Assembly: GCA_032718475.1 (NCBI GenBank)
Contig: JAUCBJ010007554.1
Location: 62,001 to 126,000 of the forward strand
Length of the DNA stretch: 64,000 nt
Direction: 5' to 3'
Source of the DNA: Nemertoderma westbladi
Taxonomy: Eukaryota > Xenacoelomorpha > Nemertodermatida > Nemertodermatidae
Shown: positions 33,489 to 46,175 of the stretch, in pieces
Layout of the letters: the number at the start of each line of letters is the position of its first letter
Numbering within the stretch: the stretch's first letter is position 1
Notes under the pieces: model-generated
What the model was told of the DNA's origin: nothing
Databases searched by the model: none
What the model saw: only the letters and a program-made list of their open reading frames with translations
Translations under genes and position numbers: made by a program

Positions 33489-34290
33489 TGGTGGTGGGAA
33501 CCTGGCTTGAGAACTGCTAGGATAGTAAATGACCAGAGATAAAGAATATATAGAGAGGTCCATGTATGTATATTGTATAGACAATTTACCGCTAGTTGAA
33601 TCCGTTATCATCTGTGTCATGACATTACCCTGGGATAGGGATGCTGTTCGTATCGTTTTTATGTCGCACAATGTACTAAACACGGTCGTTCAAGACTATA
33701 AAGAATAGTTGGTACACTACACTCGTCTCCTTTGTTACAAGCCTCGCTGTGCTCGTCCTTTATTTCTTGACACCAAAATATATTATGTTATTAATAATTA
33801 CGATTGTGTACTAAATTTCATGAAAATCCTTTGATAACAATGTCTATAACAATATAAAGCAATACCAAACCAATGGACTTCGCTAGCGAAGTCGGATGAA
33901 GGGGTGTGCCAGTCCTGTAGTATAGTAGTCCTTGGCTTACACTGATCTGTTCGTACATAACACAGTCTGACAGTACAGTCGTGATACTGTGGTAGGCTGG
34001 TAGGTATACCTGTATACAGGTATGGTATATAGATAGCTGGGTAGATTGTTACTGTGTTATAGGCCTACTACTGCAGCTGCTACGCTACAGTGCTATGCCT
34101 TGTCGGACTGCCGGGCCGGATGCATATGCTTAATGCTGAACTATGAACTAGTATCGTTACTGTACGCGTACGGCAACCGTAATGTACCCATAAACCTTTT
34201 GAGTGTGTTCTAAATGCTGAACTGGGCCTATCTGCCTATAGGTAAGACTGTCTTGTATCAGTTATACTGTTATATATCAGATATCAGGAT

Positions 34291-36959
34291 ATGGTGAATA
34301 AATGTTGCGTCGTTAATTGCAAGAGTGGATATAGTGGGCATACCGACAAAACGAAATTCAAGTTCCCTGCAGAAAAGAAACCTGAACTTCGGAAGACCTG
34401 GGTTCGGTTTATAAATCGTAAGGATTTTGAACCATCTGAATATTCGAGAGTCTGTATAGACCACTTTGAGGAACGTTATTTAAAGACTACGGAAGCTGGC
34501 CATGTCACGCTCCGCTGGGATCTGTTTCCAATTCCGACCATCGCTGCCCAGGGTACACCTAAATCAGCTATTCCCGAACCTAGGAGTATACGACGGGAAC
34601 CAACTCAGCGCATTTATCAGAATGATGAAATGGAGGAATTTCGCAAACTGGATACAATTTCCTCGATCACAGAGATTTCAGCTAAACATTGCCCTAGCGG
34701 TTGGTTGTTTCGTAAAACCGAAGAAGATGTTTTATTTTATCACCTTTCACTAGAGGAAAGAATGCCGAGATTGAAGGGAGCAATCAGGATAGACAAGAAT
34801 ATGCATGTTTTATTGGAGTTAATGCAGCGCCGAGTTAATCCAATCACTGCATAGTAAAAAGCGCGTCACAAATAGATGGTTTTGTTACTTATCTTAAGAA
34901 TCTAGAGAACTGTGATTCATCGATTTTCGAGGAGTTGCTTCATTATCAGCATTATCCGAAACAGTCGAGGCCCCCGTACTCGCAATCAGTTATTCGGTAC
35001 GCATTGATGTTACGATATACGTCACTTCAATCCTATAGACTACTGCAGAGAGAAATACAACTACCATCATTAAGTTTGTTGGCAAAGCTTCAGGTTGGTG
35101 GAATTGATTCAGTCAAAGCATTGAAAGTATTGGTGGATAAGAACGGTGATAGGGACATTATACTTACGATTGACGAAATGAAGTTGCAACCTGAGGCTAG
35201 TTACAATCATGGCGATTTCGTTGGTGTTAATGACGAAGGTACCTTATACACTGGGATTTTATGTTTCATGGTTGTGAGTCTAAAGAGGGGCATACAGTAT
35301 GTTGTTCGTGGCGTCCCAGTAGTTAATTTAATAGCTTCTTCTCTCTTAAAGGAAACTTTATCTGTGATGAATGATATATTCCAGATCGTTAAAGTTCGCG
35401 CTATAGGGGTGGATAATTGCCCTGTGAATGTATCTATGTTTAGTCTACTATACAAACTGTGCTTACCATTGAATGTCTCTGGCGAATTCAGTAAACGGGT
35501 TTCATCGTACAATGGTCGATCAGTGCAGAATACTCGATTACGACTTATTAAGAAGTACAAGAATACCGTTACAAAGAATAAGCAGAAAATTGATACGAAA
35601 CTTAACCGCGTGATTTACTATCGGGGATCATAGATTTATCTTTTATATGATCCAGTTCACATTATTAAAAATATTCGCAATAGTTTATTGAATGGAAAGA
35701 TATTTAAATTTCCAGAATTCACATTTACTGGGTTCAAAGATAGAGTTCACCTACCTGCAGGTGAGTGTAGGTGGAAAGACCTATTAGACTTGTATGATGT
35801 TGATCAACATGATGCTTATCTCCGGATGGCACATAGTCTAACATATCAGGTTCTTCATCCCGGTAATAATAAACAGTCTGTTTCACTGGCCTTGGGAATC
35901 TTCGACGAAAAGACAACGGCGGCAATGGCAAGATATTTCCCCAATCGAAAAGGGGCTACTGAATTTTTGCGACTCATTCATAAGTGGTGGGTGATTAATA
36001 ATTCGAACCAGCGATATCACCCAAATAATATATTGGGGAACGCCGCTATAATGGGCGACTTCAAACCACAGTTTCTCCATGATTTGGCTGCATGGATCGA
36101 TAAATGGCGATTACAATGTGTAAAGTGGAAGGGTTGTGGGTTGACACCTCAAACCAGTAAAGCATTCGCACAATCTTGCCGGAGCGTTGCCGACTTGACT
36201 GATGACCTCCTAAATGATGGATATGATTATGTTCTACTTCGAAGAAACAATCAAGACCCAGTCGAGTTAAGGTTCTCCAAATATCGGCAAATGAGTGGTG
36301 GACGATTTCTCGTCTCACTCAGGGAAGTGAAGACTTCCGAACGTATTATTTCACTGTTGACATTATTAGAGGAAGGTATAGATCCCATCAACCAAATTCT
36401 CCAGGCGGAACCCATTGACTGGTCTCCTTTAATTGTGACATTTAATGAGTATAGAGATACTATTGCCTCAGCTGAGCTTTCTAAGGAAAGTATGGAGGTA
36501 GTTCAGTATATTGCAGGATTCATTATTCGTAAACTGGAACATAAGAAAGGTGGAAAACTCATTTGTAGCTGTAAGGATTGTACAAATATCCACTCTGTAA
36601 TTGATAAAAATACATCAGATTGTAGTGGTTATTTCGAGGCTATTAATCGAGGCGGATTAAAGAAACCATCTACTGAGTTTTTAGAATCAATTGCGTCGTG
36701 TTTTGCAAGATTGGAAGTAATAGATTCAGTAATAAAAGATTGCGCTGTCCCCGTCCGTGCAGCTGCAATGCGCTTCTTAGATATATATGGCATATTGACT
36801 ATGCTATCTTTATGTTCTAAACATAAACAATTATCGAGGTTGATTCACCGCACTATTATAAACGTGTACTTTAATAATGCTCAGAGACATTTTACAAGCA
36901 TACGGCGTGAGCAAAGTGTAGCCCGATTTAAACAGTGGCAGAGGCAAAAAAATGTGTGA
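34291..36959 (+). pseudogene. THAP-domain P-element-like transposase (THAP9 type), one frameshift and one stop
   Basis: The first piece (34291-34854) begins with a THAP zinc finger: Cys5/Cys6 and Cys10, Cys55-x2-His58 and the closing FPIPTI at residues 79-84. It is followed by a predicted leucine-rich region. Around 34845 the frame shifts, and homology continues in frame 3 from about 34848. There the RNase H-like catalytic core has ILTIDEMKLQ, with the first catalytic Asp at about 35172. A TAG at 35631-35633 interrupts the frame just before LYDPVHIIKNIRN, the conserved P-element motif. The rest (35688-36959) includes ALGIFDEKTTAAM, QYIAGFIIRKLEHKKGG and INRGGLKKPS. Only two lesions over 2.7 kb means recent decay. 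Introns, as in Drosophila P, cannot be excluded for the first lesion. Confidence 0.88.
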
Positions 36960-37512
36960 TAATTTTAGATTGTGCTGAACTGTGTAATGTGCTATAATAA
37001 TTATTATTGACCAAATAAATAATTAACACGTAATACAAGTAATAATTAGCAACATTTATTTATTGAAACCGGTGTTTCAAATTCAAAAATACCCACACAT
37101 AAAACGAATCTCTATACATACACCGACTTATAAGAGTTTGAAAAAATCACGTAATAGCCATCAAGCGGTGGTCCATGGAACTGGTGTGTCCATATTTATG
37201 TCTGTCTTTACAGGTGTTGTCCTATTCTACTTAAACTCCATATTTTTCACGACAAGGCTTAACACTAATATGTAGTGCTTTTATGCTAAGATTGCTGTCT
37301 TTGTGGCTCGCTCCACAATCACTGATACTCATAACAGTACTTGTATGCTCAGATTGCCACCTGCATGGCTCGCACCACATCGCGGGATATGAATAATATT
37401 GTTACTGTATTCAAATAAGGACAATAATTAATAATGCTGCGAATGTAAATAATGGCCTCTTTTTTTTAAGAGGCCGCAGTAGCTTGTTAGGCCGTATATA
37501 TAGTAGGCCATG

Positions 37513-37847
37513 GTACAACTGTACAAGTATTGTGACTTATACATAGAATGAATCATATGCCCGCCTGGCCTAATGCAAGACTGGCGTCCAATAGAAATGT
37601 TGCAAATGGCACCTTTTTAAATATATTTTTGGTGGGTTGTTTAAATAATACTTTCCTAATGTTATTTGTAGGTATCGTTGCACAAATTTTAGGTATATTA
37701 TACAGTAGATTTTAGATTTCTTACGACAATATGACTGACCATAATATATTATAAAATATCAAAATTTTCTTGGTGCGTACCTAAAGATAACTAAGCTAAT
37801 CTAATGCCTTTCGATAAGAATATTACAATGGCGTGTACTCTCGCCAA
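37513..37847. other. Spacer between P-like element and 24-bp array: no feature seen
   Basis: AT-rich single-copy sequence with no recognisable ORF or repeat. Confidence 0.6.
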
Positions 37848-40800
37848 CAGCTGATATTGTGTAACAAGTAACGGCTGATATTGTGTAACAAGTAACGTCT
37901 GATATTGTGTAACAAGTAACGTCTGATATTGTGTAACAAAGAACGTCTGATATTGTGTAACAAGTAACGTCTGATATTGTGTAACAAGTAACGGCTGATA
38001 ATGTGTAACAATTAACGTCTGATATTGTGTAACAAGTAACGTCTGATATTGTGTAACAAGTAACGTCTGATATTGTGTAACAAGTAACGTCTGATATTGT
38101 GTAACAAAGAACGTCTGATATTGTGTAACAAGTAACGTCTGATATTGTGTAACAAGTAACGTCTGATATTGTGTAACAAGTAACGGCTGATATTGTGTAA
38201 CAAGTAACGTCTGATATTGTGTAACAAGTAACGTCTGATATTGTGTAACAAGTAACGTCTGATATTGTGTAACAAGTAACGTCTGATATTGTGTAACAAG
38301 TAACGTCTGATATTGTGTAACAAGTAACGGCTGATAATGTGTAACAATTAACGTCTGATATTGTGTAACAAGTAACGTCTGATATTGTGTAACAAAGAAC
38401 GTCTGATATTGTGTAACAAGTAACGTCTGATATTGTGTAACAAGTAACGTCTGATATTGTGTAACAAGTAACGTCTGATATTGTGTAACAAGTAACGTCT
38501 GATAATATGTAACAAAGAACGTCTGATATTGTGTAACAAGTAACGTCTGATAATGTGTAACAAAGAACGTCTGATATTGTGTAACAAGTAACGTCTGATA
38601 TTGTGTAACAAGTAACGTCTGATATTGTGTAACAAGTAACGTCTGATAATATGTAACAAAGAACGTCTGATATTGTGTAACAAGTAACGTCTGATAATGT
38701 GTAACAAAGAACGTCTGATATTGTGTAACAAGTAACGTCTGATATTGTGTAACAAGTAACGTCTGATATTGTGTAACAAGTAACGTCTGATATTGTGTAA
38801 CAAGTAACGGCTGATATTGTGTAACAAGTAACGTCTGATATTGTGTAACAAAGAACGTCTGATATTGTGTAACAAGTAACGTCTGATATTGTGTAACAAG
38901 TAACGTCTGATATTGTGTAACAAGTAACGTCTGATATTGTGTAACAAGTAACGTCTGATAATATGTAACAAAGAACGTCTGATATTGTGTAACAAGTAAC
39001 GTCTGATATTGTGTAACAAGTAACGTCTGATATTGTGTAACAAGTAACGTCTGATATTGTGTAACAAGTAACGGCTGATATTGTGTAACAAGTAACGTCT
39101 GATATTGTGTAACAAGTAACGTCTGATATTGTGTAACAAGTAACGTCTGATATTGTGTAACAAGTAACGTCTGATATTGTGTAACAAGTAACGTCTGATA
39201 TTGTGTAACAAGTAACGTCTGATATTGTGTAACAAGTAACGTCTGATATTGTGTAACAAGTAACGGCTGATATTGTGTAACAAGTAACGTCTGATATTGT
39301 GTAACAAAGAACGTCTGATATTGTGTAACAAGTAACGTCTGATATTGTGTAACAAGTAACGTCTGATATTGTGTAACAAGTAACGTCTGATATTGTGTAA
39401 CAAGTAACGTCTGATATTGTGTAACAAGTAACGTCTGATAATATGTAACAAAGAACGTCTGATATTGTGTAACAAGTAACGTCTGATAATGTGTAACAAA
39501 GAACGTCTGATATTGTGTAACAAGTAACGTCTGATATTGTGTAACAAGTAACGTCTGATATTGTGTAACAAGTAACGTCTGATATTGTGTAACAAGTAAC
39601 GTCTGATATTGTGTAACAAGTAACGTCTGATATTGTGTAACAAGTAACGGCTGATATTGTGTAACAAGTAACGTCTGATATTGTGTAACAAAGAACGTCT
39701 GATATTGTGTAACAAGTAACGTCTGATATTGTGTAACAAGTAACGTCTGATATTGTGTAACAAGTAACGTCTGATATTGTGTAACAAGTAACGTCTGATA
39801 ATATGTAACAAAGAACGTCTGATATTGTGTAACAAGTAACGTCTGATAATGTGTAACAAAGAACGTCTGATATTGTGTAACAAGTAACGTCTGATATTGT
39901 GTAACAAGTAACGTCTGATATTGTGTAACAAGTAACGTCTGATATTGTGTAACAAGTAACGGCTGATATTGTGTAACAAGTAACGTCTGATATTGTGTAA
40001 CAAAGAACGTCTGATATTGTGTAACAAGTAACGTCTGATATTGTGTAACAAGTAACGTCTGATATTGTGTAACAAGTAACGTCTGATAATATGTAACAAA
40101 GAACGTCTGATATTGTGTAACAAGTAACGTCTGATATTGTGTAACAAAGAACGTCTGATATTGTGTAACAAGTAACGTCTGATATTGTGTAACAAGTAAC
40201 GTCTGATATTGTGTAACAAAGAACGTCTGATATTGTGTAACAAAGAACGTCTGATATTGTGTAACAAAGAACGTCTGATATTGTGTAACAAGTAACGTCT
40301 GATATTGTGTAACAAGTAACGTCTGATATTGTGTAACAAAGAACGTCTGATAATGTGTAACAAAGAACGTCTGATATTGTGTAACAAAGAACGTCTGATA
40401 ATATGTAACAAAGAACGTCTGATATTGTGTAACAAAGAACGTCTGATATTGTGTAACAAGTAACGTCTGATATTGTGTAACAAGTAACGTCTGATAATAT
40501 GTAACAAAGAACGTCTGATATTGTGTAACAAGTAACGTCTGATATTGTGTAACAAGTAACGTCTGATAATATGTAACAAAGAACGTCTGATATTGTGTAA
40601 CAAAGAACGTCTGATATTGTGTAACAAGTAACGTCTGATATTGTGTAACAAGTAACGTCTGATATTGTGTAACAAAGAACGTCTGATAATGTGTAACAAG
40701 TAACGTCTGATATTATGTAACAAAGAACGTCTGATATTATGTAACAAAGAACGTCTGATATTGTGTAACAAAGAACGTCTGATATTATGTAACAAAGAAC

Positions 40801-42480
40801 GTCTGATATTGTGTAACAAAGAACGTCTGATATTGTGTAACAAAGAACGTCTGATATTATGTAACAAAGAACGTCTGATATTATGTAACAAAGAACGTCT
40901 GATATTGTGTAACAAAGAACGTCTGATATTGTGTAACAAAGAACGTCTGATATTATGTAACAAAGAACGTCTGATATTGTGTAACAAGTAACGTCTGATA
41001 ATATGTAACAAAGAACGTCTGATATTGTGTAACAAGTAACGTCTGGTATTGTGTAACAAGTAACGTCTGATATTGTGTAACAAAGAACGTCTGATATTGT
41101 GTAACAAAGAACGTCTGATATTATGTAACAAAGAACGTCTGATATTGTGTAACAAGTAACGTCTGATAATATGTAACAAAGAACGTCTGATATTGTGTAA
41201 CAAGTAACGTCTGATATTGTGTAACAAAGAACGTCTGATATTGTGTAACAAGTAACGTCTGATAATATGTAACAAAGAACGTCTGATATTGTGTAACAAG
41301 TAACGTCTGATATTGTGTAACAAAGAACGTCTGATATTGTGTAACAAAGAACGTCTGATATTATGTAACAAAGAACGTCTGATATTGTGTAACAAGTAAC
41401 GTCTGATAATATGTAACAAAGAACGTCTGATATTGTGTAACAAGTAACGTCTGATAATATGTAACAAAGAACGTCTGATATTGTGTAACAAGTAACGTCT
41501 GGTATTGTGTAACAAGTAACGTCTGATATTGTGTAACAAAGAACGTCTGATATTGTGTAACAAAGAACGTCTGATATTATGTAACAAAGAACGTCTGATA
41601 TTGTGTAACAAGTAACGGCTGATAATGTGTAACAAGTAACGGCTGATATTGTGTAACAAGTAACGTCTGATATTGTGTAACAAGTAACGTCTGATATTGT
41701 GTAACAAGTAACGGCTGATATTGTGTAACAAGTAACGTCTGATATTGTGTAACAAGTAACGTCTGATATTGTGTAACAATTAACGTCTGATATTGTGTAA
41801 CAAAGAACGTCTGATATTATGTAACAAAGAACGTCTGATATTGTGTAACAAGTAACGTCTGATAATATGTAACAAAGAACGTCTGATATTGTGTAACAAG
41901 TAACGTCTGATAATATGTAACAAAGAACGTCTGATATTGTGTAACAAGTAACGTCTGGTATTGTGTAACAAGTAACGTCTGATATTGTGTAACAAAGAAC
42001 GTCTGATATTGTGTAACAAAGAACGTCTGATATTATGTAACAAAGAACGTCTGATATTGTGTAACAAGTAACGGCTGATAATGTGTAACAAGTAACGGCT
42101 GATATTGTGTAACAAGTAACGTCTGATATTGTGTAACAAGTAACGTCTGATATTGTGTAACAATTAACGTCTGATATTGTGTAACAAGTAACGTCTGATA
42201 TTGTGTAACAAAGAACGTCTGATATTATGTAACAAAGAACGTCTGATATTGTGTAACAAGTAACGGCTGATAATGTGTAACAAGTAACGGCTGATATTGT
42301 GTAACAAGTAACGTCTGATATTGTGTAACAAGTAACGTCTGATATTGTGTAACAAGTAACGTCTGATATTGTGTAACAATTAACGTCTGATATTGTGTAA
42401 CAAGTAACGTCTGATATTGTGTAACAAGTAACGTCTGATATTGTGTAACAAGTAACGTCTGATATTATGTAACAAAGAAC

Positions 42481-43680
42481 GTCTGATATTATGTAACAAA
42501 GAACGTCTGATATTATGTAACAAAGAACGTCTGATATTGTGTAACAAGTAACGTCTGATAATATGTAACAAAGAACGTCTGATATTATGTAACAAAGAAC
42601 GTCTGATATTATGTAACAAAGAACGTCTGATATTGTGTAACAAAGAACGTCTGATATTGTGTAACAAAGAACGTCTGATATTATGTAACAAAGAACGTCT
42701 GATATTGTGTAACAAGTAACGTCTGATATTGTGTAACAAGTAACGTCTGATAATATGTAACAAAGAACGTCTGATATTGTGTAACAAGTAACGTCTGGTA
42801 TTGTGTAACAAGTAACGTCTGATATTGTGTAACAAAGAACGTCTGATATTGTGTAACAAAGAACGTCTGATATTATGTAACAAAGAACGTCTGATATTGT
42901 GTAACAAGTAACGTCTGATAATATGTAACAAAGAACGTCTGATATTGTGTAACAAGTAACGTCTGATATTGTGTAACAAAGAACGTCTGATATTGTGTAA
43001 CAAGTAACGTCTGATAATATGTAACAAAGAACGTCTGATATTATGTAACAAAGAACGTCTGATATTATGTAACAAAGAACGTCTGATATTGTGTAACAAA
43101 GAACGTCTGATATTATGTAACAAAGAACGTCTGATATTGTGTAACAAGTAACGTCTGATAATATGTAACAAAGAACGTCTGATATTATGTAACAAAGAAC
43201 GTCTGATATTATGTAACAAAGAACGTCTGATATTGTGTAACAAAGAACGTCTGATATTGTGTAACAAAGAACGTCTGATATTATGTAACAAAGAACGTCT
43301 GATATTGTGTAACAAGTAACGTCTGATATTGTGTAACAAGTAACGTCTGATAATATGTAACAAAGAACGTCTGATATTGTGTAACAAGTAACGTCTGGTA
43401 TTGTGTAACAAGTAACGTCTGATATTGTGTAACAAAGAACGTCTGATATTGTGTAACAAAGAACGTCTGATATTATGTAACAAAGAACGTCTGATATTGT
43501 GTAACAAGTAACGTCTGATAATATGTAACAAAGAACGTCTGATATTGTGTAACAAGTAACGTCTGATATTGTGTAACAAAGAACGTCTGATATTGTGTAA
43601 CAAGTAACGTCTGATAATATGTAACAAAGAACGTCTGATATTATGTAACAAAGAACGTCTGATATTGTGTAACAAAGAAC
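42481..43680. repeat. 600-bp higher-order repeat (25 units), two copies in the 24-bp array
   Basis: The order of variant units in 42481-43080 is reproduced in 43081-43680 with only one or two base differences by eye, for example the CTGGTATTG variant at 42797 and 43397, exactly 600 bp apart. Earlier in the array the same marker recurs at 41045, 41501 and 41957, 456 bp apart (19 units). Confidence 0.85.
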
Positions 43681-45056
43681 GTCTGATATTATGTAACAAA
43701 GAACGTCTGATATTGTGTAACAAAGAACGTCTGATATTATGTAACAAAGAACGTCTGATATTGTGTAACAAAGAACGTCTGATATTATGTAACAAAGAAC
43801 GTCTGATATTGTGTAACAAAGAACGTCTGATATTGTGTAACAAAGAACGTCTGATATTGTGTAACAAAGAACGTCTGATATTGTGTAACAAAGAACGTCT
43901 GATATTGTGTAACAAAGAACGTCTGATATTGTGTAACAAAGAACGTCTGATATTGTGTAACAAAGAACGTCTGATATTGTGTAACAAAGAACGTCTGATA
44001 TTGTGTAACAAGTAACGTCTGATATTGTGTAACAAGTAACGTCTGATATTGTGTAACAAGTAACGTCTGATAATATGTAACAAAGAACGTCTGATATTGT
44101 GTAACAAGTAACGTCTGATATTGTGTAACAAGTAACGTCTGATATTGTGTAACAAGAACGTCTGATATTGTGTAACAAGTAACGTCTGATATTGTGTAAC
44201 AAAGAACGTCTGATATTGTGTAACAAGTAACGTCTGATATTGTGTAACAAAGAACGTCTGATATTGTGTAACAAAGAACGTCTGATATTGTGTAACAAGT
44301 AACGTCTGATATTGTGTAACAAAGAACGTCTGATATTGTGTAACAAAGAACGTCTGATATTGTGTAACAAAGAACGTCTGATATTGTGTAACAAAGAACG
44401 TCTGATATTGTGTAACAAAGAACGTCTGATATTGTGTAACAAAGAACGTCTGATATTGTGTAACAAAGAACGTCTGATATTGTGTAACAAGTAACGTCTG
44501 ATATTGTGTAACAAAGAACGTCTGATATTGTGTAACAAAGAACGTCTGATATTGTGTAACAAAGAACGTCTGATATTGTGTAACAAAGAACGTCTGATAT
44601 TGTGTAACAAGTAACGTCTGATATTGTGTAACAAAGAACGTCTGATATTGTGTAACAAGTAACGTCTGATATTGTGTAACAAAGAACGTCTGATATTGTG
44701 TAACAAAGAACGTCTGATATTGTGTAACAAAGTAACGTCTGATATTGTGTAACAAAGAACGTCTGATATTGTGTAACAAAGAACGTCTGATATTGTGTAA
44801 CAAAGAACGTCTGATATTGTGTAACAAAGAACGTCTGATATTGTGTAACAAAGAACGTCTGATATTGTGTAACAAAGAACGTCTGATATTGTGTAACAAA
44901 GAACGTCTGATATTGTGTAACAAGTAACGTCTGATATTGTGTAACAAAGAACGTCTGATATTGTGTAACAAAGAACGTCTGATATTGTGTAACAAAGAAC
45001 GTCTGATATTGTGTAACAAAGAACGTCTGATATTGTGTAACAAGTAACGTCTGATA

Positions 45057-46175
45057 TTGTGTAACAAAGAACGTCTGATATTGTGTAACAAAGAACGTCT
45101 GATATTGTGTAACAAAGAACGTCTGATATTGTGTAACAAAGAACGTCTGATATTGTGTAACAAAGAACGTCTGATATTGTGTAACAAAGAACGTCTGATA
45201 TTGTGTAACAAAGAACGTCTGATATTGTGTAACAAAGAACGTCTGATATTGTGTAACAAAGAACGTCTGATATTGTGTAACAAAGAACGTCTGATATTGT
45301 GTAACAAAGAACGTCTGATATTGTGTAACAAAGAACGTCTGATATTGTGTAACAAAGAACGTCTGATATTGTGTAACAAAGAACGTCTGATATTGTGTAA
45401 CAAAGAACGTCTGATATTGTGTAACAAAGAACGTCTGATATTGTGTAACAAAGAACGTCTGATATTGTGTAACAAAGAACGTCTGATATTGTGTAACAAA
45501 GAACGTCTGATATTGTGTAACAAAGAACGTCTGATATTGTGTAACAAAGAACGTCTGATATTGTGTAACAAAGAACGTCTGATATTGTGTAACAAAGAAC
45601 GTCTGATATTGTGTAACAAAGAACGTCTGATATTGTGTAACAAAGAACGTCTGATATTGTGTAACAAAGAACGTCTGATATTGTGTAACAAAGAACGTCT
45701 GATATTGTGTAACAAAGAACGTCTGATATTGTGTAACAAAGAACGTCTGATATTGTGTAACAAAGAACGTCTGATATTGTGTAACAAAGAACGTCTGATA
45801 TTGTGTAACAAAGAACGTCTGATATTGTGTAACAAAGAACGTCTGATATTGTGTAACAAAGAACGTCTGATATTGTGTAACAAAGAACGTCTGATATTGT
45901 GTAACAAAGAACGTCTGATATTGTGTAACAAAGAACGTCTGATATTGTGTAACAAAGAACGTCTGATATTGTGTAACAAAGAACGTCTGATATTGTGTAA
46001 CAAAGAACGTCTGATATTGTGTAACAAAGAACGTCTGATATTGTGTAACAAAGAACGTCTGATATTGTGTAACAAAGAACGTCTGATATTGTGTAACAAA
46101 GAACGTCTGATATTGTGTAACAAAGAACGTCTGATATTGTGTAACAAAGAACGTCTGATATTGTGTAACAAGTAA
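45057..46175. repeat. Homogenised block of ~46 identical 24-bp units
   Basis: About 46 consecutive AAAGAACG units without a visible change. It contrasts with the mixed composition on both sides, and with another pure block of AAGTAACG units at about 51385-52580 that has a single TGATAATG exception. Such blocks indicate recent local amplification. Confidence 0.9.

Larger units (their letters stand above)
31246..33934 (+). mobile_element. Second P-like element, 31-bp TIRs and 8-bp TSD (GCTTACAC), inside the first
   Basis: The ends are a perfect 31-bp inverted repeat beginning CAAGGACTACTATACTACAG. The flanking 8 bases GCTTACAC occur on both sides (31238-31245 and 33935-33942). An 8-bp duplication and 31-bp inverted ends are diagnostic of the P superfamily in general. 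Just inside each end lies a palindrome, GACTTCGCTAGCGAAGTC (33876-33893) and its one-base-shorter partner (31287-31303). It carries a decayed THAP-containing gene. At 33310-33430 there are repeats of TAATAATATAAAGTACC, and at 33469-33488 a run of 20 G. Confidence 0.88.
31099..37512 (+). mobile_element. THAP/P-superfamily DNA transposon with 62-bp perfect inverted ends
   Basis: CATGGCCTACTATATATACG at 31099 begins a 62-bp sequence repeated perfectly inverted at 37451-37512. Each copy also contains an internal hairpin (GGCCTCTT, A-run, GAGGCC). Between the ends lie a THAP-type transposase (34291-36959) and an inserted second element (31246-33934). Without the insertion the element would be about 3.7 kb, close to P elements. 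No matching 8-bp duplication is visible at the outermost ends, so the boundaries could be off or one flank rearranged. Two diverged ~58-bp direct repeats (37276-37395, GATTGC...TGGCTCGC.CCAC) lie near the right end, where P elements often carry transposase-binding repeats. Confidence 0.78.

Noticed and set aside
35120-35640. Treating the gap between the two lesions of the THAP transposase as introns
   Set aside because: No donor/acceptor pair would both remove the TAG at 35631 and preserve the conserved motif that follows directly; a point mutation is simpler.
31099-37512. 8-bp target duplication at the ends of the outer P-like element
   Set aside because: The flanks (TGTATTAT on the left, GTACAACT on the right) do not match, so I do not claim one.
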